Shown here piece by piece: positions 1 to 6,083 of a DNA stretch of 7,152 nucleotides (positions within the stretch are counted from its first letter, which is position 1; the number at the start of each line of letters is the position of its first letter). The notes beneath the pieces are model-generated. The model was not told the DNA's origin. It did not search any database and was given only the letters and a program-made list of their open reading frames with translations. Made by a program: the position numbers and the translations under genes. The stretch comes from an uncultured Solimonas sp. (lineage in GTDB: Bacteria; Pseudomonadota; Gammaproteobacteria; Nevskiales; Nevskiaceae): NCBI GenBank assembly GCA_946478985.1, contig CAMLDZ010000143.1:1-7152 (forward strand). Direction: 5' to 3'.

Positions 1-1196
1 CGCAGCACCTGATTCATCGCCCAGACCAATTGGCTCCAGGTTTCCATCGTATGGAAGCTGCGGTCGTCGATCGATGCGTCCAGTGCGGCGCGGTCCAGAT
101 GCATCGTCCGCTCCGGCGCCGGCGCCTCGTCCAGCGATCCGTCGAGCAGGCGGCGGCATAGATCGGGCATCACGCACATCGGTCTACCGAGGCCGATGAC
201 ATCGAGCTCGTCGCCGGCAAGCGCGCTGGCCATCAGCGCACGCGCGCGAAATCCCCCGGTGATCATCAACGGCATCCGGCTGATCGGGCGCACCTTGGCC
301 GCGTAGTCGAGAAAATACGCCTCGCGCCGCAAGGTGCTTTCACGCTTGTCGCGCGCCGGCTCCCGCGGCGCGCGGCCTGCCATTTCATCGATTCGATCGT
401 AGTTGCCGCCGGAGATTTCCAGCAGATCCACGCTCGCCTCTTCCAGCCAGCGGACCACCTGCATCGACTCGAAGTGGTCGAAGCCCCCCTTCTGGAAATC
501 GGCAGAGTTGAGCTTGACCGAGACCGGGAAGTCCGGCCCGACCGCACGCCGGACCGCGCGCACGGTTTCCAGCAGCGCGCGCGCGCGATTCTCTAGAGAG
601 CCGCCCCAGCCGTCGTCCCGCTGGTTTGTCAGCGGGCTGAGGAACTGCGACAGCAGATAGCCGTGCGCTGCGTGAATCTGCACCCCGGTGAACCCGGTCT
701 CACGCGCGACCCGCGCCGCAGCGGCGAAACGCGCGACGACGTCGACGATCTGCGCTTCCGACATCGCCAGCGGTTGCCCGCAACCCAGCGCCGCATCAAG
801 TCCGATCGCCGAGGGCGCCAACGGCTGCGGATTGAAGCGGGCCGAAGTCTGCCTGCCCGTGTGGTTGAGCTGCATCCACAGATGATTGCTGCCGACCGTG
901 CCGGCGCGCGCCAGCGCGCGCAACTCGGCGATGCCGCCGTTGCCATCGATGACCAGATTACCGGCGCGCTCCAGATGGCTCCGGTCGACCTGGACATTGC
1001 CCGTGATTAGCAGGCCCGCACCTCCTTCTGACCAGCGGCGATACAGCGTCAAGTGGCGCGGCGTGGCGCGGTTGAAGCTATCCGCAACGCCCTCGGTCAG
1101 CGCCGCCTTGGCGAGACGGTTGGATAGCTCCGCCCCGCAGGGCAGACGCAGGCTACGAGATAACTGCGTCGACGAATTCGGCACGCTGATGGCCAC
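1..1196 (-). CDS. NADH:flavin oxidoreductase, Old Yellow Enzyme family (3' end off window)
   Basis: This is an FMN-dependent TIM-barrel oxidoreductase that would use NAD(P)H to reduce activated C=C bonds; it is cytosolic, with no signal peptide. In 398 readable codons I see the N-terminal AELSNRLAKAALTEG stretch (about 22-36), LITGNVQVD (63-71), the flavin-site QLNHTGRQ (109-116), the active-site HAAHGYLLSQFLSP (175-188; H175, H178 and Y180 match the His-x-x-His/Asn-x-Tyr set of OYEs), NQRDDGWGGSLENR (191-204), VKLNSADF (227-234), EISGGNYD (260-267), REAYF (291-295), TGGFR (313-317) and GLGRP near residue 338. The sequence is close to full family length, so probably only a few residues are missing. 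The start is GTG at 1196, chosen because GAGGAG sits 6 nt upstream and homology begins soon after. It lies 186 nt downstream of the TPR gene and may belong to the same operon. The substrate is unknown; a 2-enoate or enone is a guess. There is no sign of the C-terminal FeS/FAD domains of 2,4-dienoyl-CoA reductase, but the gene's end is unseen. Confidence 0.9.
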   Translation of the reverse strand, partial: MAISVPNSSTQLSRSLRLPCGAELSNRLAKAALTEGVADSFNRATPRHLTLYRRWSEGGAGLLITGNVQVDRSHLERAGNLVIDGNGGIAELRALARAGTVGSNHLWMQLNHTGRQTSARFNPQPLAPSAIGLDAALGCGQPLAMSEAQIVDVVARFAAAARVARETGFTGVQIHAAHGYLLSQFLSPLTNQRDDGWGGSLENRARALLETVRAVRRAVGPDFPVSVKLNSADFQKGGFDHFESMQVVRWLEEASVDLLEISGGNYDRIDEMAGRAPREPARDKRESTLRREAYFLDYAAKVRPISRMPLMITGGFRARALMASALAGDELDVIGLGRPMCVMPDLCRRLLDGSLDEAPAPERTMHLDRAALDASIDDRSFHTMETWSQLVWAMNQVL

Positions 1197-1202
1197 GGGC
1201 TT

Positions 1203-1208
1203 CTCCTC
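1203..1208 (-). promoter_or_regulatory. Shine-Dalgarno site of the OYE-family gene
   Basis: On the minus strand GAGGAG lies 6 nt before the GTG at 1196. It supports that GTG as the start even though the frame stays open further upstream. An out-of-frame ATG (AATGAGGAG) overlaps the site and is not a better candidate. Confidence 0.7.
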
Positions 1209-1237
1209 ATTCTGTCGCGCCCCGGCGATGCGAGGCG

Positions 1238-1257
1238 CGCGCTTTTTCCCAAGCGCG
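1238..1257 (-). other. Hairpin in the TPR-OYE intergenic region
   Basis: A perfect 7-bp inverted repeat (CGCGCTT / AAGCGCG) with a 6-nt loop (GGGAAA on the minus strand) lies in the 186-nt gap between the TPR stop and the OYE start. No T-run follows on the minus strand, so it is not a standard intrinsic terminator. It could slow transcription, stabilise the upstream mRNA end or sit in the OYE 5' leader. A weaker 5-bp stem (1348-1361) lies closer to the TPR stop. I see no convincing -35/-10 pair in the gap. Confidence 0.4.
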
Positions 1258-1382
1258 GCAACACTTGGTTCTGAGGAGATCGTAGAAGGCGCGAGGCACC
1301 GCGGACTCGCCTCTACCTGCCAGTCGGGCTGTTCTTTTCATGCCACCCGCCGACGCCGGCGTGCGCGACACCATGCCACTGT

Positions 1383-2432
1383 TCATCGCGCCGAGCGCAA
1401 GGCCCTGGCCAGAATGTCGACGCGAGCGTTGAGCCGGCGCGCCTGAGCGAAGTCATCGCGGGCGCCGTTGCGATCGCCAAGCTTGGCCCGGACGGTGGCG
1501 CGGCCTAGCCAAGCGGTGGGGTTCTTCGGTCGCAGGCCGACCACCTGCTCGAAGCCCTGCCGGGCATCGGCCATATTGCCGAGCCGGTAGGCGATCCAGG
1601 CGCGTGCCTCCAGCGCCGACGGATTGTCTGGGGCACGCTGCAACGCCACGGCGCAGTCGCCGGATGCCGCACGCAGACGGCTGGCGACCAGCTGCACCCA
1701 GCAGCGGGCGATGAAGCCGGCAGCGCCGTCAGGATCGAGCTGCACCGCCTTGTCGGCGTCGGCCAGCGCCGCGTCGAGACGTTCGCCAAACGCCAGCGCG
1801 ACCGCGCGATTGCGCAGTGCCACAACATTGGCCGGCTCCAGCATTAGCGCCTGATCGTAGTCGCGAGCGGCACCGGCGAAGTCACCCTTGCCACCGCGAG
1901 CGATGCCACGCTCGATGAATGCGGGCACGAAGTCCGGCGCGCGGCGCAGTGCCTCATCGAGATCGGCGATCGCCAGATCCTGCATTTCGTCGTCGTTGTG
2001 CAACACGCCACGCCAGTACAGCGCCAGCGGGCTGCTGGGCGCCAAGCCGACAGCGCGGTTCAGATCTTCCATCGCGCGCCTGGCATCGCCACTCTCATGT
2101 GCAGCGATCGCGCGGCCGATCAGCGGCATCGCATCCTGCGGATTGAGACTGCTCGACATGGTGAAGTCGCGGCTCGCCTGCTCCGGCTGCCCCGCCTCCA
2201 GGTAGAGGAAGCCCCGAGTCCGCATCGCTGACGCCAGTTCGAGCGGATCACCCATGCCCGACTGGATCAGTTCACCGCAGGCGGTGATCCGCGTTGTCGT
2301 CGCGGCGGAATCCCGGCCGGCACAAACCTCGCGCAGATGCTGGCGCGGCGACGCCGCCGGCCACGCCGACATCGCGCACAAGCACAGCGTCACCGCGCCT
2401 GCGGCGACGTAAGCCGTAGATCTGGGATTCAC
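1383..2432 (-). CDS. Exported protein with eight tandem TPR repeats
   Basis: The predicted protein has 349 residues. The N-terminus reads as a Sec signal peptide: Arg4, a hydrophobic stretch (about 8-24) and a likely signal peptidase site after WPAA (residues 24-27). No lipobox is present, so it is probably soluble in the periplasm. Residues 66-337 divide exactly into eight 34-residue TPR units, each with the small/aromatic spacing and a Pro near position 32 (LNP, LAP, RAP, LEP, LDP, RAP, LRP), then a short basic tail. The mature part has four cysteines (C37, C52, C244, C260), an even number that would allow two disulfides. TPR proteins normally act as protein-binding scaffolds; the partner is unknown. 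The start is GTG at 2432, overlapping the synthetase stop as GTGA. No good Shine-Dalgarno precedes it, so translation probably depends on coupling. Longer in-frame starts up to 2672 lie inside the synthetase gene and would bury the signal peptide. Confidence 0.88.
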   Translation of the reverse strand: MNPRSTAYVAAGAVTLCLCAMSAWPAASPRQHLREVCAGRDSAATTTRITACGELIQSGMGDPLELASAMRTRGFLYLEAGQPEQASRDFTMSSSLNPQDAMPLIGRAIAAHESGDARRAMEDLNRAVGLAPSSPLALYWRGVLHNDDEMQDLAIADLDEALRRAPDFVPAFIERGIARGGKGDFAGAARDYDQALMLEPANVVALRNRAVALAFGERLDAALADADKAVQLDPDGAAGFIARCWVQLVASRLRAASGDCAVALQRAPDNPSALEARAWIAYRLGNMADARQGFEQVVGLRPKNPTAWLGRATVRAKLGDRNGARDDFAQARRLNARVDILARALRSAR

Positions 2433-4000
2433 GAGACGGCTGGTGCCTGCTTGGCGAGCTGATCCCGCAGCGCGCGTTTCATGACCTTGCCGCTGGGTGT
2501 CATCGGCAAGGCGTCGACGAGTACCAGCTGTTTGGGCAGTTTGTAGCCGGCGATGCGGGCGCGGCAGTGCGCCACCACCGTATCCAGGTCGAGCCTGGCG
2601 CCGGTGCCGGCGACGACAGCCGCAACCACCCGCTCGCCCCACTTGGGATCGGGGAGACCGATCACCGCGCACTGCATGACTCCCGGCAGGCTCAGCAGCG
2701 CCTGCTCGACTTCGGTGGAGTACACGTTCTCGCCACCGCTGATGATCATGTCCTTGACGCGATCAACGATGGTCAGCAGCCCGCGTGCGTCGCGGAAGCC
2801 CGCGTCTCCGGAGCGGTACCAGCCGCCGGCAAACGCCGATGCCGTCAGCTCCGGGTGTCCGTAGTAGCCGGTGCTCAGCGACGGCGAGCGGATCCAGAAC
2901 TCGCCGACGCTGCCTTCCGGCACTTCGTGACCCTCTGCATCCACCACCTTGATCTCGATCAGCGGCAGCGGACTGCCGCATGAGGCCAGCGCTGCCGCGT
3001 CGTCCAGCTGATGCTGCGCCGGCCGCAGGAACGTCACTCCGCTCGCCGTCTCGGTGGCGCCATAAAACTGGATGAACTCGCAGTCGATCTCGCGCAGCGA
3101 ACGCTCCAGCAGATGACGGCCGATGCCGGCACCGGCATAGATGATCACGCGCACCGAGCTGTAGTCGGCGCTGCCGGCCTGCGGATGGTCGAGCAGCATC
3201 TGGATGACCGTCGGCACCAGCGGCAGGACGGTGGGCTTCAGCTGCGAGATCAGCTTGATCAACTGCCCCGGATCGGGCATCGCAAACACCGCGACCGTGA
3301 CACCGCTGTACAGGGCCTGCAGCGACAGGCTCAACCCCATCGCATGAAACAGCGGCATCACCGTCAGCATCGTGTCGCTGTCGGTGTAGCGGAACGAAGG
3401 CTCCAGGTGCTCGCACAGCCGCAGAAAGAGCTGGCCCTGGTGCGAGAGCTGTACGCCCTTGGGCTTGCCGGTGGTGCCCGAGGTGTACATCAAGATCGAG
3501 GTGTGCCACGGATTGACGTCCACCTCCGGCGGTTCGGCGACGGCCTGCTCGCAGGCGCGCTTCCACTCGCTGTCCGCGCCGGCGTCCTGCGCGTCGAACA
3601 GCACGACGCGACAGGCGGTGCCGCTGGCCTGCACGGCTGCCTGCGCGATCTGCGCGTACTCGCGCTCCGCAATCAGCAGCCGCGGATCGGCGTCCTCGAT
3701 GATCGCCGCCAGCTCGGGCACCGCCAGGCGCCAGTTGAGCGGCAGCAGCGCGGCGTCGAGCCGGTTGGCGCCAAACAGAATTTCGAACTGACGCGCGGTG
3801 TTTTTCGACAGGAACGCCACGCGATCGAGGGCCTGCACGCCCAGCCCGTGCAGCGCCTGTGCGGCGTGGTCGGACGCCGCATCGAGCTGCGCAAAGCTCA
3901 ATGTGGTGCCGGCATCGATCAGCGCCGCACGCTCAGGCGTGCGGCGCGCGTAGTACCGCGGGATGTCACCAATCGTACGGATCTCGGAACTCAACCACAT
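2429..4000 (-). CDS. AMP-forming acyl-CoA synthetase (ANL superfamily)
   Basis: This 523-residue cytosolic enzyme would activate a carboxylic acid to its acyl-CoA through an acyl-adenylate. The family motifs occur in order: the P-loop YTSGTTGKPKG (172-182), MPLFHAMG (215-222), YAGAGIG (288-294), the QFYGATE adenylate motif (311-317), WYRSGDAG (394-401), the hinge DRVKDMIISGGENVYSTEVE (413-432), and PMTPSGKVMKR (499-509), where Lys505 is the expected catalytic lysine. Length is normal for medium/long-chain fatty acyl-CoA ligases and related enzymes; the chain or ring specificity cannot be read here. The start is ATG at 4000, with GGAG 8 nt upstream and 43 nt after the AlkB-like gene's stop. 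A TTG at 4093 in the same frame would overlap that gene by 50 nt and is less likely. The stop overlaps the TPR gene's GTG. Its place after a hydroxylase suggests it activates the acid derived from the hydroxylated product. Confidence 0.93.
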   Translation of the reverse strand: MWLSSEIRTIGDIPRYYARRTPERAALIDAGTTLSFAQLDAASDHAAQALHGLGVQALDRVAFLSKNTARQFEILFGANRLDAALLPLNWRLAVPELAAIIEDADPRLLIAEREYAQIAQAAVQASGTACRVVLFDAQDAGADSEWKRACEQAVAEPPEVDVNPWHTSILMYTSGTTGKPKGVQLSHQGQLFLRLCEHLEPSFRYTDSDTMLTVMPLFHAMGLSLSLQALYSGVTVAVFAMPDPGQLIKLISQLKPTVLPLVPTVIQMLLDHPQAGSADYSSVRVIIYAGAGIGRHLLERSLREIDCEFIQFYGATETASGVTFLRPAQHQLDDAAALASCGSPLPLIEIKVVDAEGHEVPEGSVGEFWIRSPSLSTGYYGHPELTASAFAGGWYRSGDAGFRDARGLLTIVDRVKDMIISGGENVYSTEVEQALLSLPGVMQCAVIGLPDPKWGERVVAAVVAGTGARLDLDTVVAHCRARIAGYKLPKQLVLVDALPMTPSGKVMKRALRDQLAKQAPAVS

Positions 4001-4008
4001 GTCGTGGA

Positions 4009-4012
4009 CTCC
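4009..4012 (-). promoter_or_regulatory. Shine-Dalgarno site of the acyl-CoA synthetase
   Basis: GGAG lies 8 nt before the ATG at 4000, within the 43-nt gap after the AlkB-like gene. It decides for this start over the in-frame TTG at 4093. Confidence 0.65.
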
Positions 4013-4043
4013 GGGTTCTTGCCAGGTGAGGAACAGGCCATCT

Positions 4044-5168
4044 TCAGCAGCCGACCGTGCTGGCGCGTCCGGCTTGCTCTCCGGCCTCGCCAATCCAGTC
4101 CGGCCAGCCGGCGCGGCGGTTCTGCTCGCGCGCCAGTGCGCGCTCGTCTGCCGTGGCGTACTCGAGATCCCAGCGCCGCAGCGCGGGAATGGCGATGCGC
4201 TGATGCCACAGCGGTGGAATGAGCGAGGCGAAGAAGCACACGAACAGGCTCGGCATCGGGATCGACTGGCGATGCGGCACCAGCTCGTAATAGCGCTTGT
4301 ATGAGTTGAGGTGGTGATCGGCGTGATTGGTGATGTCGAACGACAGCACGCGCGACAGCCAGCTCAGGTGATTCCACAGATGACGACGACCGATCGGCGC
4401 ACCTTCCACGCGCACCAGTCCGTAATGCTGGAAGTAGTTGAATGCCTCCGCCCATAGCCGCGTCAGCAGCATGGCCGTGGTCGTCACCGCCACGGCAATC
4501 CAGCCGCCGATCACGTAGACCATGCCCTGGAACAGCAACTGCACGGCTAGCGAGCGCCAGGCGCGATGACGCCAGTTCCATGCCGACAAACCACGATTGC
4601 GCAGCGCGCGGTTCTCGGCACTGACGTCCCAGACGGTTTGCTCCCAGACAGCCTTGATGACGAAGGCGTACAGCGTGGTGCCGCGCGGCGCGGTATCGCC
4701 ATCCTTGGGCGTGGCGACATCGAGGTGATGGCCAACGACATGGGCGATGTCGCGCATGGAGTCGAACTGGCAGAGCTGGGCATAGTGACCGACGGTGCGG
4801 CTGAAGGGATTGCGCTTGTGATAGAGCTCATGCGCGGCCGGCGCCAGCGGCACGATCGAGGTCCATGCCAGACTCAGCAGTGCACCCGTCAACTGCAATC
4901 CATCACCATAGACCCCGTCCGCATACCGCCAGGCGAACACCAGATACAGCAGCAGCGGCCCCAAGCAGCAGACATACAGCGGCAGATCGGCCAGCCATTC
5001 GCGGCGTATCTGTCGCGGTGCGTAGTCGCGCGGCAGCAGCGAGTCCAGCACGGCCAGCAGCGGAAACATCAGGAAGCCCGCCCAGACCCACGGCCCGCCG
5101 ACGAGCATGCCGGCATAGGCGATCGCCAGCACGCCAACACCGGTCCAGTACTTCAGATAGTCGTTCAT
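4044..5168 (-). CDS. AlkB-like membrane di-iron monooxygenase (alkane hydroxylase / fatty acid desaturase superfamily)
   Basis: This 374-residue integral inner-membrane protein would insert oxygen into an unactivated C-H bond of a hydrophobic substrate, using O2 and electrons from rubredoxin or ferredoxin. All nine expected iron-binding histidines are present: HELYHK (113-118), HVVGHHLDVATP (143-154), NYFQHYG (244-250) and NHADHH (281-286, followed by LNSYKRYY). Hydrophobic segments lie at roughly 8-24, 26-45, 63-80, 92-112 and 207-236, in the AlkB layout. It differs from classical AlkB: Gln247 replaces the Glu of NYxEHYG, Ala142 replaces the Glu before the second-box His, and NHADHH replaces QRHSDHH. 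The start is ATG at 5168 with AGGAGG 7 nt upstream, the best ribosome site in the window. The 126-nt gap before it and the strong site suggest high expression. It could hydroxylate an alkane, terpenoid or other lipid; p-cymene/xylene-type relatives are an alternative. No electron-transfer partner is encoded here. Confidence 0.9.
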   Translation of the reverse strand: MNDYLKYWTGVGVLAIAYAGMLVGGPWVWAGFLMFPLLAVLDSLLPRDYAPRQIRREWLADLPLYVCCLGPLLLYLVFAWRYADGVYGDGLQLTGALLSLAWTSIVPLAPAAHELYHKRNPFSRTVGHYAQLCQFDSMRDIAHVVGHHLDVATPKDGDTAPRGTTLYAFVIKAVWEQTVWDVSAENRALRNRGLSAWNWRHRAWRSLAVQLLFQGMVYVIGGWIAVAVTTTAMLLTRLWAEAFNYFQHYGLVRVEGAPIGRRHLWNHLSWLSRVLSFDITNHADHHLNSYKRYYELVPHRQSIPMPSLFVCFFASLIPPLWHQRIAIPALRRWDLEYATADERALAREQNRRAGWPDWIGEAGEQAGRASTVGC

Positions 5169-5175
5169 CGTCTCT

Positions 5176-5181
5176 CCTCCT
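5176..5181 (-). promoter_or_regulatory. Shine-Dalgarno site of the AlkB-like gene
   Basis: A full AGGAGG, inside GAGGAGGAG, lies 7 nt before the ATG at 5168. It is the strongest ribosome site seen in the window and fixes the start. Confidence 0.75.
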
Positions 5182-5253
5182 CGGGCGCTGCTCTGCGGCG
5201 CTGCCCGGCTTACAGAACCTGCATCAGTTCACGGGACATCCTTGGTTTGTGCT

Positions 5254-5269
5254 CAGGGCTGTGGCCCTG
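5254..5269 (-). other. Small hairpin in the gap before the AlkB-like gene
   Basis: CAGGGC-CACA-GCCCTG on the minus strand forms a perfect 6-bp stem with a 4-nt loop, 25 nt after the isomerase-family stop. No T-run follows, so it is not a standard terminator. It may be an mRNA processing or stability element, or chance. No clear promoter is visible in this 126-nt gap. Confidence 0.35.
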
Positions 5270-5294
5270 TTGATCGGCATCCGGCTCATGCGCC

Positions 5295-6083
5295 TCAGCG
5301 ACCTTTGAATCGCGGCTTGCGCTTCTCGGCGAATGCCGTCAGCCCTTCGCGGGCGTCCTGGCTCGACGCGATGCGCGCCAGCACCTGCGCCTCGTCTTCG
5401 ATCTGCGACTCGAACCCGTTGGCAAACACGCGCGAGAACAGTTGCCGCAACTGGCCGTAGGCCTGCGTCGGGCCCTGTGCAAGCCGCTGTGCCAGCGCCT
5501 CGCTTTCGGCCGCGATAGCATCGTCGTCGAACACTTCATCGACCAGACCGGCTTTCTGTGCCGCCTCCGCCGTCAGCGTCTCGCCCAGCATCAGGAAGCG
5601 CATCGCGCGGTTGACGCCCATCCGTGACGCCAGCCCGACCGTCGCGCCCAGATCGCAGGTGAAGCCGACATGGATATAGGCCGCGCCGAGCTTGGCCGAG
5701 CGCGCCGCGTAGACGAAGTCGCAATTGGAGATGACTGCAACGGCCCCGCCGCTGGCGGGGCCGTGCACGCACGCCACCAGCGGCGCATCGAGCCGGCGCA
5801 GCCGCGCGATGCCGTGATGCAGTCCGGCGGTGCCGCGGCGCACCGCCTCGGCCGAACGGTCGAGATCGCGCGTGAACATGCTCAGATCGCCGCCGACGCT
5901 GAAGAAACGTCCGCGCGCCGAAAGCAGAACCGCACGCACGTCGCTGCGCGACGCCAGCTCGTCGGCCACCAGGCCGAACTCCTCGCAGCCACGCTCGGTG
6001 AACGCATTGCCGACATCCGGGCGGTTCAGCACCAGCCGCGCCAGCCCATCGGTCACGCTCAGCTCGAAGTTTTCGTACGTCAT
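5295..6083 (-). CDS. Enoyl-CoA hydratase/isomerase (crotonase) family protein, probable isomerase type
   Basis: This 262-residue cytosolic protein has the crotonase fold. RFFSVGGDL (59-67) and HGPASGGAV (107-115) form the CoA-binding and oxyanion-hole segments, and AEAAQKAGLVDEVF (172-185) is the usual C-terminal part of the core. Aligned by eye with rat mitochondrial enoyl-CoA hydratase, the two catalytic glutamates (Glu144, Glu164) fall on Tyr136 and Arg162. Asp144, in FTCDLGAT, falls where PaaG-type enoyl-CoA isomerases carry their catalytic aspartate. Double-bond isomerisation is therefore more likely than hydration, and the substrate is unknown. The start is taken as ATG at 6083, sharing one base with the SDR stop (TGATG). 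GTG at 6086, overlapping as GTGA, is the alternative and adds one residue. No strong Shine-Dalgarno is visible, so translation is probably coupled to the SDR gene. Confidence 0.88.
   Translation of the reverse strand: MTYENFELSVTDGLARLVLNRPDVGNAFTERGCEEFGLVADELASRSDVRAVLLSARGRFFSVGGDLSMFTRDLDRSAEAVRRGTAGLHHGIARLRRLDAPLVACVHGPASGGAVAVISNCDFVYAARSAKLGAAYIHVGFTCDLGATVGLASRMGVNRAMRFLMLGETLTAEAAQKAGLVDEVFDDDAIAAESEALAQRLAQGPTQAYGQLRQLFSRVFANGFESQIEDEAQVLARIASSQDAREGLTAFAEKRKPRFKGR

Noticed and set aside
1353..1362. 10-bp palindrome ACGCCGGCGT after the TPR gene
   Set aside because: It is too short and GC-biased to tell from chance, has no T-run for a terminator, and no nearby regulator gene supports an operator.
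886..1446. 186-codon open frame on the plus strand
   Set aside because: It runs antisense to the OYE gene's start, across the intergenic gap and into the TPR gene's end. It shows no domain and a Ser/Arg/Ala-rich composition typical of shadows.
2361..2390. Possible lipobox (LCLC) in the TPR protein's signal peptide
   Set aside because: Leu precedes each Cys where a lipobox needs Gly, Ala or Ser. A signal peptidase I site after WPAA fits better.
2433..2672. N-terminal extension of the TPR protein by 80 codons
   Set aside because: It lies wholly inside the synthetase's C-terminal domain in another frame, is Arg/Gly-rich, and would place the signal peptide internally. The GTG at 2432 is better.
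4001..4093. N-terminal extension of the acyl-CoA synthetase from a TTG
   Set aside because: It overlaps the AlkB-like gene by 50 nt and uses a rare start, while ATG at 4000 has a well-placed GGAG.
3011..4222. 403-codon open frame on the plus strand
   Set aside because: It lies antisense to the acyl-CoA synthetase, whose family motifs are intact. Its composition (Arg, Gln, Leu, His-rich, no recognisable motif) is typical of a shadow frame in high-GC DNA.
4566..5273. 235-codon open frame on the plus strand
   Set aside because: It is antisense to the AlkB-like gene and its upstream gap; no motif is recognisable.
5224..5289. 21-codon ORF on the minus strand before the AlkB-like gene
   Set aside because: The ribosome site is too close to the ATG, the peptide has no recognisable feature, and short frames of this size are expected by chance.
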